A DNA stretch of 64,000 bases. It comes from Rhododendron vialii (Eukaryota > Streptophyta > Magnoliopsida > Ericales > Ericaceae). The notes under the pieces were generated by a model. That model was not told where the DNA came from and ran no database searches. It saw only the letters and a list, made by a program, of their open reading frames with translations. Positions within the stretch are counted from its first letter, which is position 1. Every line of letters begins with the position of its first letter. Shown here in pieces: positions 24,584-36,509 of the stretch. A program made the position numbers and the translations under genes. The stretch is taken from NCBI RefSeq assembly GCF_030253575.1, contig NC_080563.1, positions 10,621,001 through 10,685,000 of the forward strand. Direction: 5' to 3'.

Positions 24584-24806
24584 ATGATCCTAGTAAACCC
24601 CAAGTGGTCTTGATATGAGACTTAGGTGTTTGATTCATTTTAGGATCTCAAGTTCGATTTTTCTTGCCAATAATTCTTGGGACACTTCACCCCACACTTT
24701 AGCGTGTGATTCGTGTGAAACGGCTGTGGGACTGTGGGAGGGGCGGTAGAGATTGGTCTGAGGTACGCGCAAGCTGACCCAAAAAATCCGACATTACCAA
24801 AAAAAT
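24584..24806 (+). mobile_element. SINE-like retroposon, second copy type
   Basis: Contains CAAGTGGTCTTGATATGAG (A-box region), ATCTCAAGTTCGATTTTTC (B-box region) and a 3' part GGTCTGAGGTACGCGCAAGC followed by ATTACCAAAAAAAT, the usual end of plant Au-type SINEs. AAAATATG occurs before and after the element, a possible though A-rich target duplication. Confidence 0.6.
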
Positions 24807-25650
24807 ATGTATTGATACTAGTTACCAAGATTGTTGTTGTACTATGTCTTCTTCGTTTGTCCAACGTAACCTTTCCAACTGTAGTGCGCGCTAACAACAC
24901 CTCCACACGTTCAGAACTCAGAAGGACCCGTGGAGCACCTCCACTTAATGGAGTACTTATTATTCAGTGATTTGGGCACCCATACACTTAATGACGAATC
25001 TCACACAAATATGTGATATTAATGGGGTATTAGGGCATTAAGCTGCGACGCTATCAACTCCATTAGGGTCCGTTCAAATTGAGCTTTGCTCTGATTCTAA
25101 TTAGAGCCATCGCAAGAGAAATGGTGGGTTTAATCTCTCAAGATTGCACATAAAGTCTAGGGCTACACATACATTGGGCCTGGCCGGGTCAAACTTATAC
25201 TAGATAATAACGAGACTTGTGCATACCCAAAGCCTAACTAATTAATAGTAATTGGGCTTCATTTACTATTCACAAGCTTAGCCCCTCTCTTTTTTCTTTT
25301 TTATATTTTTTGATAGTATAACTATTCAATGCACATCATTGTCATTATTTTACCGGGATGGACCGGGCTTGATTTTAAGAAATATTTTCAAGTTCATTTT
25401 ATTAAATAAACAGGTTTAAAAAAACCCAACCCAATTCGATGGGTCCAAATACATACCCCAAACCTTTTTAAACAAAAGAGCTAGATTGGACAGTCTAACG
25501 GGCCGGTATGCACTCATATAGTAAGCGCGATCGGTGTGCACCCATAGCGTAAGCTAATCTGAATAGCTTAAATTATCTTTAAACATACTCCATCTTTTCT
25601 CATTTTTTAATGGGAACATCCCTATATCTCTCGCAACCAGACAAAGCGAC

Positions 25651-27572
25651 GCGAGGCGGGAATGAAATTCCAAATATATTCCAATTGTGTCGGTGAGGCC
25701 CACGTCTAATTCCCTTCCCCCCAAGAAAACAATTCAGCTAGAAAAAACCCAAACAAAAAAGAGAAAGAAAAAAGGTTCACAGACCCAAGTACAACCCAAC
25801 AACACCCCCCTCGAACGTCCGTAATCCCACTACCACCCCCACGTCCATTTCATCGATTTTTCTCCTGAAGGATGATGGCTTTGCGTCATCCCTTCCCAAT
25901 CTAAAAAATCTCGGACGCCGACCCTTCTCCTTCCCCTGCAGAACCATTTCTTGGTGGATCGGCCGGCAGCTCCAAAAAAAACAAAAAACAAAAAACCCCA
26001 CGTAGTCTCTCGATCTAAAAGCGCCAATAGTCTTGGCGGATCTCAGCTTTGGAGTCTCCGCCACCTCGGGTTCGTCTTTCAATCGTTTGTTTGAAAATCT
26101 GTCTACAAAACCTAGGGTTTTTCGTGGATCTATTTTGGTTTCTGCAAGCGTTAGTTGAAATTGGGAATGTGCCATGTATGGTGGGTTTGTTTTTTGGCTG
26201 CCGTTTTGCGGTGTTGTATTAGCAATTTGCTTGAATTTTTTTTTGGACTGAATTGCATGTTGTGCTGGGTAGGGTCAGGGGTGCTGGGGTTTGTATTTGT
26301 GCTCATGGGTTTTAGCATTTTGATTCGGCTCACTTTAATTTCAAAATAATATAAATAGCAGTAAATTGGGGTCATGTTGTAGAGTTTGTTGGTGTATCTT
26401 TGCTGGCTAGGTATTTTCAGGTGGTTCAAATGATTTGCCTGAATGCATGAATTTTTTTTTCCTGAATGGATGAGTGTGAGCTGGATTCTACTTAGCTTTA
26501 GAAATTCTGCCAATCTCTATATGGAAATCTCAATGGACTTGTCTTGTTCCATGAGGTCATCGAGAAAGTAAACACACGGAAAACTGGAAAAGCTAGGTTC
26601 CAGCGTCGAAAGGGTAAAATAGTGAAAAAGCTAAAGAACTATGCTTGGAATCGCAGGATTCTGAGGGAAATTAAAGGAGTGTTCAGTTGTGTTTACTTGA
26701 AATCCCAAGAAATATGATGAGCTTGTATGCGGTTTACTGGACCACAAAATTTTGTTAACAGCAACTAGTTGTGGTTGACCATTCATTCTTCTTGGCCCAT
26801 CATCTGTGAAAAAGCCTTCTTGCGGGTTCTTTTTTCTGTCATGAAGTAAGATTACACTTTGGTATAACTGTTTATTCTTAATTAAGGATTATGGTTTGCA
26901 AGGAAGTGTAATCTTTCATCAGAAGCTTATTTAGGCCATAAGTTGATTGTTACTTGAGGAGTTTGCTTTGTTATGACATGTGATTTATGTTGTTAGGATT
27001 AATCATGCAAATGCACTGAGTCATATCCACTCTGAAAAATGCAACGAATAGTAACTTAAAGATGTTCGAGCCGGTATGATGACTACAAATTAATGATAGG
27101 TATCCATATTTGTTCGGTTAAGGGTATGTCAATGCTCATTCCACAGTAAAGATTGGCGATGGTAATACAATGATGTAGGCATATGATAATGCTTTCCCTA
27201 GCCATCCTGATTTCTGATATGAGTGATGTAACTGTTGATACGGGGATTGTAAACCCTTGGGGCTTTCATAGATGGTGCATGGATTACTCATTGGTGTCAT
27301 TTTGTGATGCAATTTAAGACAATCAAATCTTTGTCTCACTTCCGAAATTTGGTATTGAAATTGAAATTCTTAATTTGGAATTTGCTGCATTATTAGTGAA
27401 GCATGTGTTGTTTTCAAGATCAGCTTTGGCAACCAACATTTCTTCTAGTGCATCAGAGTCTACTTTTCTGTGAGGAGTCCATTTATCTGATTGGTGATGT
27501 TAGTGGAATTGCCTTTGTAGGACCGTGTTCCGCGATTGACTTGTGAAACCAAGTATCTCCCAACTTCTTGTC
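25651..27572 (+). promoter_or_regulatory. Upstream region of the KIN-14 kinesin gene
   Basis: A C/T-rich stretch near 25,690-25,990 followed by about 1.4 kb of T-rich, intron-like sequence suggests a 5' non-coding exon and intron before the first coding exon. The coding exon is preceded by a TTTGTAG acceptor-like site at about 27,520. I searched this region by eye in all frames for calponin-homology coding exons and saw none. Confidence 0.4.
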
Positions 27573-30500
27573 ATGAATCAACATCTTGAAGTTCGTGGAA
27601 GTGAAAATGGGGAAACCAACAGTCTACGTGAAGCTTGCAATGGGGGCTTTGCTGAAGAAACTGAAAATAAATTGGATGAAGTGTCCCTATTAAAGAATGG
27701 ATCTTATGCTGACCTTCCTACCGCTAAGATTTCTGAATTGATGAAACTGAAGAGTTTAGAGGTAACTTCTTGCAATTTGCCTTAGTAAAAGATATGTATC
27801 TAATACATGGATCTGATGCATATAGCCTCCACCATTTAGTATGATGCTGCTCAGAAACCTTTTTTTATTTTTTTTCCTTCAAATGTTGCTCTGACATTTG
27901 TTCAGCAATGTCTACATGCAGAATTCTTCAACTCAGTCACTTTTCACTGTTGTGAATAAGGTCTTGGATGGCAGCATTGAAAGAAAGAATGGTGATATAC
28001 CTCAGGTATCTTGATTATCTGGTCCATAGATGCTATATCTCTAAAGCATATATATTCTTTGTTAATGAGTAGTGCACACATACATTCATAAAGTATCGAA
28101 CTTTTCTTTCTTCAGGGAGGTAAGTGTCACCTATCGAATTTTTGACCAGTGGTTTGTTTTACTGTTTTCCCAGTGCACGGCATTTCTGTTAAAAAGAGTC
28201 ATGCAAGAGATTGAGCAGCGGGTTTCAACTCAAGCAGAAAATTTCAAAACGGTAAGAGGAACTAGGAAAGTAATTCAGGATTATTGTTTTGTTTACTGCT
28301 TCTGAATTCACTTCTAAGTGCCCGCAGCAAAACAATCTTTTCAAGATTCACGAAGAGATGTGCAAACCAAGAACAAGAGTTCTTGAAACCCTCACATCTG
28401 GAATCTCTGAAGAAAATGAGGTATTCTAATGAAAACTTGCGAAATCTGCCCAAGCTTCTACTGGTTTCACAAATCTGCAAATTTTTTGTTAATGTAATTT
28501 CAAGTCTTTGGCTCTTTATGCAGGTTGTTATGAATCAGCTTCAGCGAATAAAGGTGCAATTCTTATCTTTGAGCTGAATACTTTATGGGTGAATATTGAT
28601 GCATGTGTCTTACCAATTCTTGATTTCGGATTGGTGCTCCTTAGTCCATATTCTAAAATTGCGAAGTGCATGGCTCAGTCGTTCTTTTGTAGTATTTTAA
28701 ATTAGTCCATTACTCTTGTCCCTCATTGTTCAGCCGTAGTTATCCAAGCATCGTGGACTTCAAAAGGTTTTTGCTGGCCTATTGCATTGACAGTAATCCC
28801 CACTTAAATGGGCTTTTTAAGTGCCTGGATTTCTCAATCATTGCATATACCATGGAGCTTTTTGATGGGATAAAAGTGGAATTCTATTTTTGACTGTGAT
28901 TATCGGATTGAGTAACGTGGCTAATCCCATTGAGTAGGATTACCAATCCCACAGGGGATTGCTATTGCTAATCCCACTTCGTTGGGTGATAGATAATCCA
29001 GTCAAGCACTTAACCTGAGCTCAACGTCCCAGCCAGATTTGGATCAATTACTCATTTGGTGGGAGACAACAAATGACAATGGCTCCCTTGTGTTGGCTAA
29101 TCCTGATCCTATTATACACCCCCAAGCACTATATCAAGCGGGACCTGAATACGTATGCATTAAAGCACTTAATAGCATTAATCCTTGGGCAACAAGTTAT
29201 GTTAAGCTGATGAGCTATTGATTTTTATTCTGTTTCTTATTGTTTTCAGGCAAGCAATTCTAGTAGTTTTTGCCACAAAATATCATTTCTTGATTAGTAG
29301 AATGTTCCTATTTGTTGCTTGTGAGATCTTCCTTGCATTGCAGCTATCAAATTTTTAGTTAATTGTTGCAGATTGAGAAGATTGAAATCGAGGATAAGAA
29401 ACAAGTGGAAGAGCAAGACATTATTAGACTAATAAAAGAGAGAGAATACAGTGATATCCAGATTTCAGTACTCAACCAAGAACTAGAACTGGCCAGAAAT
29501 ACATATGATAGGCAGTGCTTGCAACTTGAAACACAAGCTAAAGAAATGAAAGTTGAGTTAGAGAAGAAGTTAACGGATCTTGAGGGCCTTCTAACCGATT
29601 CAAGGAATAAAGTTAAAGAACTTGAGGTGTTTTCAAAATCTAAAACACAAAGATGGAGAAAGAAAGAACTCAGCTACAAGAGCTTTTTAGATTCTCAGTC
29701 TGGAGTTCTTCAGGTTTGCATCAGCTGTCACTTTTGTTGCTTAATACTGCCTCTTTGCTTAGTTTGTGACTAGAAGTCATTATATTGAACTGCCTAGGAT
29801 CTAAGGGTGGCTTCTGAATCCATAAAGCGAAAAGTTTTGAAGACACAAAAGGTCTACTCTGAAGAGTTTAATCACTTGGGTAGGAGTGCTTAACTAATAG
29901 TTTAAAATTGGATTTCCCTGCTACTTAAGCTTGTGGATTTGTTATGGGCATGACATTCCTCATGTTGTAATCCTTTAACATGGCCAGGGGTGAAGCTAAA
30001 AGGACTAATTGATGCTGCCGAGAATTACCATAACGTCCTGGCTGAAAATAGGAAGCTGTACAATGAGGTGCAGGATTTGAAAGGTACAAAGTTCCGCGTG
30101 TGACCGCTTGTTTGTTTGTTTAACATCTTCAACGTAGCTAACTCTGGGTCTCTCTTTGGTAGGCAATATTAGAGTGTATTGTCGAATAAGGCCATTCCTT
30201 CCTGGACAAAGTCAGAAACAGACTACGATTGAATATGTAGGTGAGAATGGGGAATTAGTTGTCGCGAATCCATTAAAACAGGGGAAAGATAGCCATCGAC
30301 TGTTCAAATTTAACAAGGTCTTTGGTCCTACCGCTACTCAAGGTACCGTTTTTTTTTTTCTCTTAATATGTGTTTGTTTTTTAATCTTTATTTGCAACTT
30401 GATGAAGTTGCTCAATTTGATATACAACCTTAAGTCATCTCTCATATTATAATTATCAATGTATTGGCAGAGGAAGTGTTTGTAGACACACAACCATTAA

Positions 30501-33500
30501 TTCGATCTGTCCTTGATGGCTATAGTGTATGTATATTTGCCTACGGTCAGACTGGTTCAGGGAAAACTTACACAATGGTATGTGGCATTTTTATGATTTA
30601 TGGTGGCTATCATTTGCATTGTTGTAATATATCTTATACTTGCTTTTGTTCTTGTAGACTGGCCCAAATATACAATCTATGGAGCATTGGGGGGTTAACT
30701 ATCGAGCTCTGAATGATCTTTTCCTTATCTCTCAAAGTAGGAAAAGCTTCATTGCATATGAAGTTAGTGTTCAGATGATTGAAATATATAATGAACAAGT
30801 GCGCGATCTACTCTCCGTTGGCACTTCTCAAAAAAGATATCCTTTTTATCGATTCTTCTACCCATGAGATTCATTGAATGTCACTTTTGTATCTGTGTTC
30901 CTTGTTCCTTTTAGACTTTGTAATGCTATTTCAAAGATTAACAAAATTTTCTTTGTCCTTCAAAAAAAAAAAAACTTTTGTATTTGGTATGTTTCCTTCA
31001 ATATTTTTTTTCTTTTGTTTCTTTGCATCTAAAATTGCATGTTTTGCCCTTAAACCTTATTTACAATGTTGTTCGTAGCTTTTTGTTGTTGCCGTCCATG
31101 CAGACGGTTAACTTGAATGTTTCTTTGGTTTTGGCCTTCGAAATTATTGTGTTTCCTTTGACTTTCACACACTTGGGATTTGGAATACTGCTCAACCAAA
31201 TGGGTTGGCTGTTCCTGATGCTAGCATCCATCCTGTTACATCAACTGCGGATGTCTTGGAATTGATGAGCATTGGACTAATGAATAGGGCTGTAGGTGCA
31301 ACTGCCCTAAACGAAAGAAGCAGCCGATCCCACAGGTTTTGTCTTGTACATTTTTTTTTTCTTTATCTCCAACTTTGTAGACATTTTTAGGGTTGTTTCT
31401 TGCTATGTTTACAACTTTGTTTGTGGGCACTACTTTTATCAAATTCTTATGTTTCAGTGTCCTTACTGTTCACGTTCGTGGCGTGGATTTGGAGACTGAT
31501 GCTGTTTTGCGCGGTAGTCTACATTTGGTAGATCTTGCTGGCAGCGAAAGAGTAGATCGCTCGGAAGCAACGGGAGACAGGCTACGAGAAGCTCAACATA
31601 TAAACAAATCTTTATCAGCACTAGGAGATGTGATATATGCTCTAGCACAAAAGAGCCCACATATCCCATACAGAAATAGCAAATTAACTCAAGTTCTCCA
31701 AAGCTCTTTGGGTACTTTACATCTGTTATATTTCCCATTCGGTCATATAAGTATATGAGATAGCTTATAGGCTTATTACTTTGTAGGACATCTCATATTT
31801 TTGCTTAATCCTTCTTTGTCTTCTTTTTAAAATGGTGGGTGTACATTATAGGTGGTCAAGCAAAGACTCTCATGTTTGTACAGCTTAATCCTGATGTTGA
31901 GTCCTATTCCGAAACTATAAGCACATTGAAGTTTGCTGAGAGGGTCTCCGGTGTTGAGTTAGGTGCTGCACGGAGCAACAAAGAGGGAAGAGGTGTGAGA
32001 GATCTCATGGAACAGGTTCATATTGTGCTTTTTCATGACTTTATTCTACCCAGAGAACATATACTAAAGTTATTCATGCGGATTTCTTTTATTCTTTTCA
32101 ACCCAATTGCAATTTACTCTGATTCTATGTTGATATCGCAGGTGGCTTTACTGAAGGACTCAATAACACAAAAAGATGAAGAGATTGGAAGGTTGCAGCT
32201 GTTGAAAACTAGTGTAAATGGTGAGAGACGTGATATGAGCTCACCAAGGTATGGGTCTTCCTCTCCCAGAAGGCATTCAGTAGGCGTCCCACAGCCACGC
32301 CGTTCACTATCAGGGGGGAAAATCTCTGGGCTCATTGAGAAATCAGTTTCTGACAAGGACAATAGCTCAGAATACAGTGACAAACATTCTGAAGCTGGTT
32401 CTCAGCAATCAATGGATGACTTTAGACACCATAAGGATTTCTTTGCACAGTCAAGGCTTGCGGTGACAGATGGAGGTCAAAGTATCTCCGAAGATATTGA
32501 ATCAAGGCTTGGTTCAGTGGAGGGATGTCAAAATACTACAGAGGATGTCGAGCTTTTGGGCTTCGGGGATGCAGATCTGGAGGAGAGATTAAGTGACATA
32601 TCGGATGGTGAACTTTCAATGGGTACAGAAACTGATGGTTCGATAAATAGTATTGTGGAGTTAACTCTTTTCCCGGAAACGTTAAAAGCACCAGCAGATA
32701 GCAAAGAAAAGTGAGTATTTTCTTCCCCTTTTCAACAAGTGCTAGACATAATGATCAAGAAAAAAAAAAACAAGTGCTGGACATTTTTTGTTTGTTTGCA
32801 TAGAGAAAGCATGAATACTTCGATATTTTCAATTCTAATTTCTAACATGCTTTCCTTCTCATTTTTTCCCTTGAAAAAAAAATAAAAATCTGGAATAATG
32901 GGTTTTGCATACACAGTAGACATCTCTCCCTTCTCCAAATTCCGTACAATGAAAATGATGTCCGAATTCCCATTGAGATTAATAAAACTGAATTCTTTCC
33001 CATTAAGATGACATCTCAAATTATTGTAGCTGTAGGACAACTTATGCTTTGGGGAAGTTTTGGGGGGACAGGGTATCATCTTTACTCTGTAGTTTTGTCG
33101 CCCTTAACAGCCTCACTTTCTGAAACAGGATGTATGGCAGAATTTTTCCCTGGTGCTGTATATATTAGACTTGGAGAAATGGACAAGGAAAGTGGTTTTA
33201 TTGTGAAATACCTCCGCTATTTGCCGAGATAACCATGGTCATTTGCTCAGGCCTTTCTCTTAGTTGGGATGGAGTAGCCACCAATTACAAAACACCTGAC
33301 ATTCCTATGGATAACAGATGACCCACTGGTATCTGATAGCTGAGAACCCAGGAAATAGTGTTCCTTGTTCTTTCTTTCAAGTTTCTGCTCTCTCTATCTC
33401 TGACTCCACAACGGATTCTGTAAATCTGAAGTTTTTGCTTTCCTTCCCTTCCAATATGGGGTATTTACTTATTTGTGAATGCAAACCGTCACTAATACCA

Positions 33501-34494
33501 GATCAGGTTTCCTCATCAACCGTCACAATTGCTTTTGTCGTATTTTTTGGATTTTGGGAGATCTTCTGGAGATCACTGTACTTTATGCACTTCACTGGAC
33601 TTATCCTTCCGAGAATGATTGCAGTTTGACAATTGCTTGGTCTTTGTTCGTGGTTTCATTAGACTAATTTGTAATGGACAAAAAATTTCCTCATCTCCAC
33701 TATGGAATAAACTGCATAATCCTTATCTTCTGTAATGTTCCTTACGGTTGCTTCTCTGTAGTGTTTGTTGTCATGACCAAAGCTTCGCAAAATGGATGTT
33801 TTTGACACTGATTGCACAATCACAGTTTTACTTCTCCGCATGCTTTTGTTTGTTCATTACATCCTTAATTTGGCTTTCCAACATATTGAACTGCCATGGT
33901 TTTACAAGTCTAATTCAATTTCTATCGTTGGTTCATTGCAGGCGCAGCTTGCCATCTAAACTTCCCAGACCTCCACAAAAGCCAGGGCTAAAAGGATCTT
34001 CTCGCTTGTCATTGCCCAGGGCCTCCACGAAAGTTTCATCAAGTATGTAATAGTCTATTGCCAGTAATGCAAAACTCTTTTCTTTTTTTGGGTCCATAAT
34101 GCATAACTCTTTTTAGTTCCTGGAAAAATGCTTTCTGTCTTTTCCCCATCTTGCAATGTGTTTACATTTGTGTTTTTCCTTTTCATTCTACTTTTCTAGT
34201 TAATAAAAGAGTTACGGTCTCGACAAGTCATCTTTTGCGTCTGGAGTGCTTAAAAAACCAGTGTTAGTTGCTGGATCTCGTAACTCACTTTTACAGAATA
34301 ATGTAAATCTCAACTCTTTTGTGGGGCCTATTGGCTAAACTATGAACCAGACAGCCAGTAGCTCTATAATACTGTAATTAGTTCGAAGCTCTTGATACAT
34401 GCTAAATGCTAGTAATGTTTTTTTTACCTCAGGTTCTAAGAAACCAAGTGCTAGCGGCTCCTCTTCGACCAAGTCCGCTAAACAACGGCAGTAA
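27573..34494 (+). CDS. KIN-14 kinesin (KIN-14J-like), no calponin-homology domain
   Basis: Seventeen exons join in phase to 924 aa: 27,573-27,761; 27,922-28,005; 28,174-28,251; 28,328-28,420; 28,524-28,553; 29,372-29,713; 29,798-29,879; 29,988-30,083; 30,163-30,342; 30,471-30,577; 30,658-30,836; 31,171-31,335; 31,458-31,711; 31,852-32,015; 32,142-32,710; 33,942-34,042; 34,433-34,494. Residues 90-330 are mostly coiled coil. The minus-end neck and motor start at [15 protein letters not shown] (residue 332). P-loop [11 protein letters not shown] is at 417-427, switch I NERSSRSH at 534-541, switch II DLAGSE at 567-572. The tail (660-924) is Ser-rich and ends in a basic stretch ([16 protein letters not shown]). 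The family walks to microtubule minus ends. Relatives normally begin with an actin-binding calponin-homology domain, which is absent here; the first usable ATG follows an in-frame stop. Intron 11 is of the AT-AC type. Confidence 0.92.
30837..31170 (+). other. U12-type AT-AC intron in the kinesin gene
   Basis: No GT-AG pair fits between the exon ending at TSQK and the exon with [12 protein letters not shown]. The sequence instead offers ATATCCTTTT right after the exon (the U12 donor consensus), a branch-like TCCTTTGAC at 31,154-31,162, and an AC end ten bases after the branch A. Splicing at 30,836/31,171 gives AG+A (Arg) and the frame [14 protein letters not shown] seen in relatives. The other fifteen introns are GT-AG. 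Confidence 0.88.
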
Positions 34495-34739
34495 ATTAGG
34501 TGGCGAATTCGGCAGCAAAAGACTACTTGCAAGCCTTCCCGGTCTTTAACATTTAGCAGTCGTTTGGGCTAATGTATTTGGAAAACGAAACTTGCTTATT
34601 CTTGTCTTCCATTAAACTTAAGCGTAGCCCGTTCGCATGATTCTCCAGTATTGTAGGGGTTAACTACAGTTTAGCATGTAACTATGTATAGGGTGTCGAT
34701 CTTGATGTAACTTCCACATGAGGAGATCTATTATTATGC

Positions 34740-35150
34740 CCCTCTTCGTGTATGAAAAGGGTGTTCGGAACCTTGAAGGAACGACCATTTTCGTCCCGGT
34801 AGAAAGATCTTAAAACACTTCTTTCACTGATTGGTTTAATCGTTGCGATGGCCCAGAAGATATAAGTTGTTTGTCGACGTTTTCGTTTTGCTCTTTTATA
34901 TGAAAAGAACCAGGCTGAATGAACCAGAGCACATTCAGTCGGGTTTTGTTACTGAGCTAAAGAAAAAATTCGTCGAGTGAAATGGAAATAATTATGTGGA
35001 CTGTTTTCTTTCTCTTTGCTGTCCTAATATCCATTCACAAAACGAAGGCCTCTCTTCAAACCTAACTCCATCCATTGCAATTCGGACTCTTAAAACTCTG
35101 CCGAAAGGCCATGCTAGTATTGCGATTCATGAATCATGATTCCAAGCCCT
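34740..35150. repeat. Kinesin 3' flank block, duplicated at 38,695-39,390
   Basis: This segment (words GGTTTAATCGTTGCGATG, CTCTTTTATATGAAAAGAA, CGGGTTTTGTTACTGAGCT, AAGGCCTCTCTTCAAACCTAA) recurs in the same order and orientation at 38,695-39,390, diverged and with an added stretch. Both copies lie just downstream of (3' to) a minus-strand B3 gene, so they mark an old tandem duplication. Confidence 0.8.
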
Positions 35151-35474
35151 AAAATTGCCGTCGCGAATTGCCATGGTGTATGTAAGAAAATGCTCATCTC
35201 ACTGTAAACTCCACACATATTAAAAAAATGTCTGATAAACAAGTGAAACATATATCTCAAAATCATATATAATTGTGTTAATATTCATCTCCATCTTAAA
35301 AAACCAAGGCCATCTCAGAATCTTGTATTTATGTATCCGCTTTCGGATTCTTTTTCTCTCTCTGAAGATCCCTCTACGATACAAGATGCAAACACGGCCC
35401 AACTCAACGACTCTATTAGATAAATATTAGAAATAATAATACGATTTTTTTTCTTTCCCATTTCTTGATAATAA

Positions 35475-36509
35475 TCAAGAATCTAACATCGCGGAGCCAA
35501 CGCAAAAGCAAAATCTCGACTCCTGCGAATCACAACGAAGCCCAATCTTGTCTCCTTCTTTCAATCCCCTCCTCTTCACGAACTGGGTAACCCAGTTTTT
35601 AGTGAAAACAAAGCTCCCGCTGGACTTCCACCTTTTAAACGACACTTGATGCACAGTACCAGTATCTGCGTCCCGAACATCCGCCCTCACACCTTGTATT
35701 GTTTCCATGACTGCCCTCCTCCGTTCTTCGTCCCACTTACCAAGTATGTGCACCTGGACCGCGTTCTTCTTCAGCATGAGCCTGCAGAGATCATTTGTTA
35801 GAATAAGTAATTTGTAATCTTCTAGAATAATGTAGAATGAGTATTTAAATATCTAAGTTTAAAATAATTAGAAGTGTGTAAAAGTAATAATTACTAGAAG
35901 ATATTTGTATGGGTAGGACTAGATAGTTCTAGAAGAAACTTGAAAGATGTTTGTAATTAAGCACATGGGTTAAAACTAGAAAAATCTAGAAGTTAGGAGA
36001 TCTTTGTAATGCACATGTGCTTATCTCTAGCTAGAAAATTCTAGAGAATTGGATGTCCTCTATAAATAGAGCTTTCTTGTACTCTTTTTGTGTAATGAAA
36101 AATCCAAGCCTTTCACAACGTGTCCTTGTAACATCTCTCACCCATCATTTCTTTACAAAATTCCACTCTCTTGTCCAAATTACTTCAAAATCTAACTAAG
36201 CACCCCAACATCATTCACGTCGCTTTTCGTCAGAGTTTTCTTGATACTCCAGGGATCGTTATAAGCGAGTGTCGGCTCCCGTACTATTACCGCCAGTCCA
36301 AAACTGCTCGCGTGTTGTTCTTGGTCCGGCGCGTGAACGCTTTCTTGATTGAGAGGCGAGGAGTTGTCCAGAAAAGGTGGTGGAATTTGCCCATCTCGGT
36401 GTTCGTTGTCGTCCATCGCATTGGATTGAAGGAGGTTTACGTTGCGAAGAAAAGGTGGTGGTGGTGGTGAAGAAGGGTCAACCCATACGCCAAAGATTAA
36501 TATTGGCAT
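35475..36509 (-). pseudogene. B3-domain protein gene, oldest array member, split by a solo LTR
   Basis: Minus-strand B3 gene. The N-terminal half begins MPILIFGVWVDPS at 36,509, aligned with MATYLFGVRLDDPP of the intact copies, and runs through WSIKKTLTKSDVND, the start of the B3 domain. A 415-bp LTR then intervenes. The C-terminal half continues in matching order (LMLKKNAVQVHILGKWDEER ... SGSFVFTKNWVTQFVKRRGL, LKEGDKIGL) to a stop at 35,475. Apart from the insertion the reading frame looks whole. It has only one copy of the FLDN..LNQE segment that is duplicated in the other copies. The DNA-binding B3 fold of this plant-specific subfamily (DUF313-like) is poorly characterised. The upstream flank (36,600-36,900) is still alignable to those of the younger copies. 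Loss of function is likely but not certain. Confidence 0.8.
35791..36215. mobile_element. Solo LTR, 5-bp target duplication
   Basis: Fossil LTR at 35,796-36,210 (415 bp), starting TGTTAG and ending CCAACA, flanked on both sides by TCATT (35,791-35,795 and 36,211-36,215). A CTATAAATAG TATA box lies near 36,060. No internal retrotransposon sequence is present, so it is the product of LTR-LTR recombination. Lineage not assigned; size and ends fit Copia. It interrupts a B3 gene. Confidence 0.88.

Larger units (their letters stand above)
20216..25650. other. Repeat-rich intergenic region
   Basis: No host gene recognised. A GA-rich block occupies 20,440-20,560; the frames across it are low-complexity. 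Around 22,915-23,145 a block rich in GGCTCGTT and GACTCG words in both orientations resembles a dispersed plant repeat. One hairpin MITE and two SINE-like sequences are listed separately. Confidence 0.45.

Noticed and set aside
25777-26175. 132-codon minus-strand open frame upstream of the kinesin
   Set aside because: Antisense to the probable kinesin leader, compositionally biased, no domain.
30900-30975. LINE-like tail (AAAATTTTC...TTCAAAAAAAA) within the AT-AC intron
   Set aside because: Too short to assign. It might be a tiny retroposon remnant, but it does not affect the splice signals.
36171-36470. Plus-strand open frame over the oldest B3 gene
   Set aside because: Antisense shadow with part of the LTR.
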